DNA of 64,000 bases. It comes from Amycolatopsis marina. Its GTDB lineage: Bacteria; Actinomycetota; Actinomycetes; Mycobacteriales; Pseudonocardiaceae. Under the pieces are notes generated by a model. It did no database searches. It saw only the letters and a program-made list of their open reading frames with translations, and was not told the origin of the DNA. The DNA lies in NCBI RefSeq assembly GCF_900111885.1, contig NZ_FOKG01000014.1, positions 62,001-126,000 of the forward strand, written 5' to 3'. A program made the position numbers and the translations under genes. This document shows, piece by piece, positions 58,675-64,000 of the stretch (position 1 is the stretch's first letter; every line of letters starts with the position of its first letter).

Positions 58675-60999
58675 GTGAAGGTGTCCGGCGTGGCCGTGGA
58701 GCGGTTTCCGGTGGACTCCCTGCCGACTGAGGCGACGACCTATGTCGGGCGCAGCGCGGAGATCCACGGGGCCAGGCAGATGCTGGGGACGGCCTCGCTC
58801 GTCACTCTGACGGGGCCGGGCGGTGTCGGCAAGACCAGGCTTGCCCTGCGGGTGGCCGCGGCCGCGAGGGCCGCCTTCCAGGACGACGTGGTGTTCGTCG
58901 GGCTCGCCGACCTGCACAAGCCCGAACTGCTGGTCAACACGGTCGCCGAGCGGCTGGGCCTGGGTGACCGGTCGAACCGGCCGCAGATCGATCTCCTCGT
59001 GGACCAGCTTCGCGCCCGGCGGCTGTTGCTCGTGCTGGACAACTGCGAGCATCTGGTCGAGGCGTGCGCGCGGCTCGTCGAAGCATTGCTGGCGTCGTGC
59101 CCGCACCTGGTGGTGCTGGCCACCAGTCGACAGTCGCTCGCGGTGGCGGGCGAACAGGTCCTGCCGGTGCGCCCGCTGGCGGTGCCCGAATCCGCCGACG
59201 CACCGGACGGCTTCGAGCAGTACGACGCCGTGCGGTTGTTCGTGGATCGCGCGAAGGCGGTGGTCCCGTCCTTCGCCGTCACTGACGAGAACATCGGCGA
59301 CGTGGCGCGTCTGTGCCGTGCGCTGGACGGACTGCCGCTGGCCATCGAGCTGGCAGCGGTGAGACTGCGGTCGCTGTCGGTCCGGCAGATCGCCGACCGG
59401 TTGGACACCCGGTTCACCCTGCTCACCGGCGGTCGTCGATGGAGTCCGGGCAGACACGCGACGTTGCAGGCGTTGATCGACTGGAGTCACGAGTTGTGCA
59501 CCGAGCAGGAGCGGCTGCTGTGGGCCCGCACCTCGGTGTTCTCCGGCAGCTTCGACCTCGATGCCGCGGAGGAGGTCTGCTCCGGCGACGGACTGGACCG
59601 GACGGTGGTGCTCGACGTGATCGACGGGTTGATCGACAAGTCGATTCTGCTGCGCGAGGAACACGAGGATGTCGCGCGTTACCGGTTGCTGGAGACGGTC
59701 CGGCAGTACGGTGAGGACCGGCTGAGTGTGGCGGGCGACCTGACCGGCCGGGCCCGGCGCCATCGCGACTGGTACTTGCGGCTGACCACGAGGGCAGCGG
59801 CGGAGTGGATCGGGCCGGATCAGGTCGAGTGGGTGCACCGCATCCGGCGCGAGTACGCCAACCTGCGTAAGGCACTGGATTTCTGTGCGAGTGCTCCCGA
59901 GGAGGCGACCGCGGGCCTGACCATGGTCCACGCCATCAAGGAGTACCTGCTCATCCGCGGGCTCAACACCGAGGGCAGGGTCTGGCTCGGCAGGCTCCTC
60001 GACATCGCACCCGTCGACGCGGGGAACCGGTCCACCGCCCTGTCGACCTATGCGTTCCTCGCGCTGATCCAGGGTGACATGCCCGCCTTCGAGACCACAC
60101 TGGCGAGCGCCGCCGAGGTGGCCGAGGAGACCGGTGACGAACTGGCGGGCGCCTATGCCGACCACGTGCTTGCCTACGCGGCGCTGATCGGTGACAACAG
60201 CGAACGGGCCGCTGAGCTGTTCCACGCGGCGGCCGGTCAGTTCCGCAGGCACCAGGATCTCGGCGGCGAACTGTGGTCGACGTTCAACTACGGCCTTGCC
60301 GTCAGTTTGTCCGGTGATCTGGACCGAGGTCGCGAGGTGCTCCGGGACTGTGTCCAGAACTATGTCGCCCGCGGTGAGGTGTTCTGGCGGTCGTGGGCGC
60401 TGTGGTCGGAAAGCGCGGCCGAGTATCTGCGTGGTGATCTCGAGCGGGCCACGAACGCGGGGCTGCAGTTGCTGCGGCTGCAGCGCCGCATCGACGACCG
60501 CGTGGTCATCGCCTTCTCACTGACGGTCATGGCCGGGTGTGAGACCCACGCGGGCCGGTGGCGCAGGGCGGCGAGGCTGTTCGGCGCGGCCACCGCCACC
60601 TGGCAGTCGGTCGGTACCGCACCGACCAACTACGCCGCTTTCGTGGAACCGATGCAACGGGACATCGCACTGGTGACCGAGGGGTTGGGAGCAGCGGAAG
60701 CCACCGCCGAGTTCGGCGCCGGGACCACGATGTCCGTCCGTGACGCCGTGTTGTACGCCCTCGGCGAGGAGCAGTCGGTCGCCGACCGCGCTACGGATGA
60801 TCCTCGTATGGTGCTGACCAGGCGTGAGACCGAGATCGCCGAGCTCGTGGCGAGCGGTATGACCAACCGGGAGATCGCGGACCGGCTGGTGATCGCCCGC
60901 CGTACGGCGGAAACGCACATCGATCACATCCTGACCAAGCTGGACTTCGCCAACCGGGCCCAGATCGCGGCGTGGTTCGTGGCGTCCCGCCGTGGTTGA
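58675..60999 (+). CDS. Large ATP-binding LuxR-family regulator
   Basis: A 774-aa regulator. An NB-ARC/STAND-type ATPase domain occupies ~residues 15-350, with Walker A GPGGVGKTRLA (~residues 44-54) and Walker B LLLVLDNCEHLVEA. A helical TPR-like region spans ~350-690. A LuxR-type HTH lies at the C-terminus (LTRRETEIAELVASGMTNREIADRLVIARRTAETHIDHILTKL). Such proteins bind inducers and activate promoters in an ATP-dependent way. It follows the carboxylase operon on the same strand but after a terminator, so it has its own promoter. Confidence 0.5.
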   Translation: MKVSGVAVERFPVDSLPTEATTYVGRSAEIHGARQMLGTASLVTLTGPGGVGKTRLALRVAAAARAAFQDDVVFVGLADLHKPELLVNTVAERLGLGDRSNRPQIDLLVDQLRARRLLLVLDNCEHLVEACARLVEALLASCPHLVVLATSRQSLAVAGEQVLPVRPLAVPESADAPDGFEQYDAVRLFVDRAKAVVPSFAVTDENIGDVARLCRALDGLPLAIELAAVRLRSLSVRQIADRLDTRFTLLTGGRRWSPGRHATLQALIDWSHELCTEQERLLWARTSVFSGSFDLDAAEEVCSGDGLDRTVVLDVIDGLIDKSILLREEHEDVARYRLLETVRQYGEDRLSVAGDLTGRARRHRDWYLRLTTRAAAEWIGPDQVEWVHRIRREYANLRKALDFCASAPEEATAGLTMVHAIKEYLLIRGLNTEGRVWLGRLLDIAPVDAGNRSTALSTYAFLALIQGDMPAFETTLASAAEVAEETGDELAGAYADHVLAYAALIGDNSERAAELFHAAAGQFRRHQDLGGELWSTFNYGLAVSLSGDLDRGREVLRDCVQNYVARGEVFWRSWALWSESAAEYLRGDLERATNAGLQLLRLQRRIDDRVVIAFSLTVMAGCETHAGRWRRAARLFGAATATWQSVGTAPTNYAAFVEPMQRDIALVTEGLGAAEATAEFGAGTTMSVRDAVLYALGEEQSVADRATDDPRMVLTRRETEIAELVASGMTNREIADRLVIARRTAETHIDHILTKLDFANRAQIAAWFVASRRG

Positions 61000-61113
61000 C
61001 CGGGCGCGGACGAGAGCGGGATACGTACGGGGAATACGTAGTCCTCACGATGCTGTGCCGCATGCCGCCGCGAGATCGTTTCCGGATGGACCTCGGGCGG
61101 CGAAAGGACTTCC

Positions 61114-62322
61114 ATGACGGTCACTGTTGAACGTCCCGTATCGACAACCGGCGGACGGCCGATCGCGTCGCACGAGCTGGCCGAGTGGTTTCGTCCACAC
61201 ACCGAGCTGCTGGCCAAGGCCGTCATCTACGAGATCCAGTACGCGATTCCCGAGTACACCCGACCTCTGGACGGCGCGTTCGGCGCGTGCGTGCGGCAGG
61301 GCGTGGAACAGGCGGTCCGGTACGCCGCGTCGCGGGCCGGTGGGCACGACGGCTTGCCAGAGCAGTGCGCCGACATGTTCCGGGAACTGGGCAAGATCGA
61401 GCTGCGGCAGGGCCGCAGCCTGGACCGGCTGCAGGCCGCGTACCGAATCGGCGGGCGGGTGGCGTGGCGTCACCTCGCGGAGTTCGGGCAGTCGCACGGT
61501 GTGCCCCCGGGCATCATGTGCGCGTGGGCGGATGCGATTTTCGCCTTTGTCGGCTCGATGTCCGCGTACTCCATCGAGGGCTACCGAGCTGCTCGCGCGA
61601 GCGCGGCGGAATCGCTGTCCCGGTGCAGACGCCGCCTGCTCGAGCAGATCCTCGCCGATCCTCCTGCCTCTCCCCACCGCCTGCGTGAGCTGGCCACCGC
61701 TGCCCGGTGGCCGCTGCCGGACTGGGTCACCGTGGTCGCGCTGGAGCCCGGCACCGAGCTGCCGGAGATCCCGGCCCGGGAGGGCATGCTGGCTGCCCTC
61801 GATGGACCGCAGCCCTGTCTGGTCCTCGCCGTTCCCGACGGCAGCACCGGGCGCGTCGAGAACGAGTTCCCCGGCGGGCGCGCCGCGGTCAGCCCCAAGG
61901 TTCGGCTCTGCGACGCGGCCAGCTCACTGCGCTGGGCGCGACGCACGATGACCCTGCTGCGCCATGGGGCCATCCCCAGCGCGCCGGTGGTGCACTGTGT
62001 CGACCACCTCAGCACGCTGTTCCTGCTGACCGACCGATTCCTGCTGACCCAGATCGGCAACCGGAGTCTCGCGCCCTTGGCCGGTCTCACCGCGAAGCGG
62101 CGAGCACGACTGGGTGAGACTCTGCTCGCCTGGCTCCAGTCCCGAAGCAGCGCGCCCGAACTGGCCGACCAGCTCGGCGTGCATCCACAGACAGTCCGGT
62201 ATCGCATGCGCCAACTGGAGGGGCTCTTCGGCGACCGGCTCGACGACCCGAACGAACGACTCAACCTGGAAGTCACCCTGCGGGCGGAGCAACTCGCCGC
62301 GATCGGCGCGGTGTTCGACTGA
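61114..62322 (+). CDS. PucR/CdaR-type regulator
   Basis: A 402-aa regulator, with AAAGGA before the ATG. It has the helical N-terminal RsbR-like domain (QGRSLDRLQAAYRIGGRVAWRHL), a short degenerate centre and the C-terminal PucR HTH (SRSSAPELADQLGVHPQTVRYRMRQLEGLF). This is the fourth PucR-like protein in the window. It lies 114 bases after the LuxR-type gene in the same direction. Target unknown; the ketone-pathway genes are possible. Confidence 0.5.
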   Translation: MTVTVERPVSTTGGRPIASHELAEWFRPHTELLAKAVIYEIQYAIPEYTRPLDGAFGACVRQGVEQAVRYAASRAGGHDGLPEQCADMFRELGKIELRQGRSLDRLQAAYRIGGRVAWRHLAEFGQSHGVPPGIMCAWADAIFAFVGSMSAYSIEGYRAARASAAESLSRCRRRLLEQILADPPASPHRLRELATAARWPLPDWVTVVALEPGTELPEIPAREGMLAALDGPQPCLVLAVPDGSTGRVENEFPGGRAAVSPKVRLCDAASSLRWARRTMTLLRHGAIPSAPVVHCVDHLSTLFLLTDRFLLTQIGNRSLAPLAGLTAKRRARLGETLLAWLQSRSSAPELADQLGVHPQTVRYRMRQLEGLFGDRLDDPNERLNLEVTLRAEQLAAIGAVFD

Positions 62323-62348
62323 CGGCGGGGCCGCCCCTCGATGCCACC

Positions 62349-62942
62349 TCAGGTGCAGGCAGGCACGTGTGCTCGTTCGCCCTGCGGTCCGAACAGGACG
62401 AGTGTTTCGACGGCGTGGGTGTCGGCTGATCCGAGCCAGTGCGGCAGCTCGGTGTCGAACTCGGCGGCCTCTCCAGGGGAAAGGATCAGGTCACGGTCGC
62501 CGACGACCAGTCGGAGTCGCCCATTGAGGACATACACCCATTCGTAGCCGCCGTGCGTCTGCGGTGTTGGTTCCGCCGGAGCCGGGCGGCTCGGGATGAG
62601 CATCTTGAATGCCTGTACTCCGCCCGCGCGACGGGTGAGTGGGATGAACGTCATGCCGTGCCGGTGGATCGGTTGCAGGTGGACCCGTGGGTCGCCCGTC
62701 CGAGGGGCGCCGACGAGGTCGTCGAGGGGTACCCCGTACACGCGGGCCAGCGGCAGCAGCAGCTCCAGTGTGGGCCGCCGTCCACCGCTTTCCAGCCGGG
62801 ACAAGGTGCTCTCCGACGTCCGGGTCGCGGCCGACAGGTCGGCCAGGGTCAATCCGCGTTGTTTGCGCAGGGCGCGCAACCGGGGACCGACCGCCTCCAG
62901 CACCAGGTCCATCTCGTCCGCCACAACCCCCGATCTTGCCAT
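62349..62942 (-). CDS. XRE-family regulator with cupin domain
   Basis: A 197-aa regulator. An N-terminal HTH (LRALRKQRGLTLADLSAATRTSESTLSRLESG) spans ~residues 20-52, and a C-terminal cupin (~100-190) carries the sensor, with TPQTHGGYEWVYVLNGRLRLVVGD and SPGEAAEFDTELPHWLGS. I use the ATG at 62942; later GTG or ATG starts 6-10 codons on are possible. It is divergent from the methyltransferase gene (69 bases) and convergent with the PucR gene. This family controls small metabolic or antibiotic-linked genes. Confidence 0.5.
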   Translation of the reverse strand: MARSGVVADEMDLVLEAVGPRLRALRKQRGLTLADLSAATRTSESTLSRLESGGRRPTLELLLPLARVYGVPLDDLVGAPRTGDPRVHLQPIHRHGMTFIPLTRRAGGVQAFKMLIPSRPAPAEPTPQTHGGYEWVYVLNGRLRLVVGDRDLILSPGEAAEFDTELPHWLGSADTHAVETLVLFGPQGERAHVPACT

Positions 62943-63011
62943 ATCGGCAACTTCTCGTGCGGTTCGCGGGGATTCGGCGCGAGAGTGGATCTCAGCCGAG
63001 CTGGTGAGGAG

Positions 63012-63662
63012 ATGATGAACATCCAAGATCGAGCCGCCCGCTTCTGGGACGAGCACTACAGCCGACGTGCCTGCGAGTCGCTGGTCGCGAAGGTGAACCC
63101 GAGACTGGCCGAGATCGCCGGCCCCCTGCCCCCTGGCACCGCACTCGACCTCGGTTGCGGAACGGGAGGAGACGCCCTCTGGCTGGCGGACCGGGGCTGG
63201 GAGGTGACCGCGGTCGACATCGCCGCGTCCGCCGTGCACTCCCTGCGGCAGCAGGCCAGCAGTACCGGCAAGTCCGTCACCGCGCTCCGCGCCGATCTCG
63301 CCGAGGTCTTCCCCTCGGGCACCTTCGACCTGGTGTCCGCGCAGTACTTCCACACGCCGTTCGCCCTGGACCGCGCCGATGTGCTGCGGACGGCCGCGAA
63401 GTCGGTGAAGCCGGACGGCAGGCTGGCCGTCGTGGACCACGGTTCCACCGCGCCGTGGTCCTGGAACCAGGATCCCGGCCTCCGGTATCCCACACCACGC
63501 GAAGTGGCCACCGAACTGGCCCTCGACCCCGAGGAATGGTCCATCGAACGTGCGGACACCCCGCGTCGGGTGGCCACCGGCCCGGCGGGTCGCACCGCGA
63601 CCGTCGTCGACCACGTACTGGTCATCCGGCGAGTGGGAATGGCTCCGGAGGCAGGGCGATGA
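63012..63662 (+). CDS. SAM-dependent class I methyltransferase
   Basis: A 216-aa methyltransferase with a good GAGGAG ribosome site abutting the first of two adjacent ATG codons (63012, 63015). Motif I is ALDLGCGTGGDALWLADRG (~residues 45-63), and VTAVDIAASAV is motif post-I. The fold matches small Methyltransf_25/TehB-like enzymes. It is divergent from the XRE-cupin gene, which probably regulates it, and coupled to the following DinB gene by an ATGA overlap. Acceptor unknown. Confidence 0.5.
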   Translation: MMNIQDRAARFWDEHYSRRACESLVAKVNPRLAEIAGPLPPGTALDLGCGTGGDALWLADRGWEVTAVDIAASAVHSLRQQASSTGKSVTALRADLAEVFPSGTFDLVSAQYFHTPFALDRADVLRTAAKSVKPDGRLAVVDHGSTAPWSWNQDPGLRYPTPREVATELALDPEEWSIERADTPRRVATGPAGRTATVVDHVLVIRRVGMAPEAGR

Positions 63663-64000
63663 GCGCGAGGCGGGCACGCGACGCAGGACCTCCGTCGACG
63701 GGCCCCGGTGAGCGGGACGTGCTGGTCGGCTTCCTCGACTACCTGCGCGCCTCCGTCGCGGGAAAGGCCGAGGGCGTGCCGGGAAACCAGGCCCGTGCTC
63801 CCGTTGTGCCATCGGGCACGAATCTGCTCGGGCTGGTCAGGCATCTCACGTACGTCGAACGGCACTGGCTGCTCGGCCACGAGGTGGCCGACTGGAAAGC
63901 CACGTTCCACGTCGCCCCGGACGACGCGGCCGAGACGATTCTCGCCGCCTACCGGGAGACCAACGCCGAAGCGAACGAGGAGATCGCGTCCTGGGACAGC
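63659..64000 (+). CDS. DinB/DUF664-family protein (3' end beyond window)
   Basis: The first 114 codons of a four-helix DinB-like protein. The ATG at 63659 overlaps the methyltransferase stop. LLGLVRHLTYVERHWLLGHEV carries the metal-binding His pattern of DUF664/mycothiol-dependent DinB enzymes (N-terminal MDMPI-like). Such proteins often act as mycothiol- or bacillithiol-dependent transferases. It is cut by the right edge, so the last ligands are not visible. Confidence 0.5.
   Translation, partial: MSARRARDAGPPSTGPGERDVLVGFLDYLRASVAGKAEGVPGNQARAPVVPSGTNLLGLVRHLTYVERHWLLGHEVADWKATFHVAPDDAAETILAAYRETNAEANEEIASWDS

Noticed and set aside
1..64000. CRISPR array or restriction/defence island
   Set aside because: No regularly spaced direct repeats and no Cas, restriction or toxin genes were seen; the lone HicB-like protein has no toxin partner.

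Overview
The window is high-GC actinobacterial DNA, most likely from a Pseudonocardiaceae-type genus (Amycolatopsis, Prauserella or Saccharopolyspora relatives). Three things point there: mycothiol-dependent genes (S-(hydroxymethyl)mycothiol dehydrogenase, a DinB/DUF664 protein), many GTG starts with ATGA/TGATG overlaps, and several apparently leaderless promoters. The genus is an inference. No rRNA, CRISPR array, intact insertion sequence or prophage was seen.

Region 1 (1-9657) is one catabolic operon behind a divergent FadR-type regulator: MaoC hydratase, CaiB/BaiF CoA-transferase, acyl-CoA dehydrogenase, CitE-like lyase, HyuA, HyuB and amidase. Together they could open a cyclic amide or imide, hydrolyse the half-amide, and convert the resulting dicarboxylate through CoA esters to a lyase step. 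An alpha/beta-hydrolase 3' remnant follows.

Region 2 (9916-19170) holds an ABC exporter with a two-component system. Next comes a TetR-controlled unit with two tiny membrane peptides and an NAD-binding epimerase. Then come the mscR/metallo-beta-lactamase pair for formaldehyde detoxification and a GH25 muramidase. Region 3 (19260-24730) has two decayed tRNA-like sequences, a possible 48-aa gene with its own terminator, a desaturase-reductase-ferredoxin fusion, a PucR-type regulator and a divergent epoxide hydrolase.

Region 4 (24813-36441) has a divergent secreted protease and chitin-type AA10 LPMO that share a chitin-binding module, with DasR-like sites between them. It also has small hypothetical genes, a Gre-like factor, a DadA-like oxidase with a divergent PucR regulator, a serine hydrolase, a PEP-mutase-family lyase with a LysR regulator, and a TetR-coupled methyltransferase. 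A 43-aa Cys-containing peptide lies beside the TetR gene. Region 5 (37551-44298) contains htpG, a ribbon-helix-helix regulator with an operator array that leads a DUF4097/ABC operon, and an AraC regulator.

Region 6 (44520-62322) is the most striking: an acyl-CoA ligase, SCP-x-type thiolase, enoyl-CoA hydratase and two SDRs, a PucR regulator, then five genes arranged like acetophenone carboxylase (alpha', gamma, alpha, beta and a fifth protein), followed by a LuxR-type ATPase regulator and another PucR regulator. The set reads as oxidation of a secondary alcohol, ATP-dependent carboxylation of the ketone, CoA activation and thiolysis. The window ends with an XRE-cupin regulator, a methyltransferase and the 5' part of a DinB gene.
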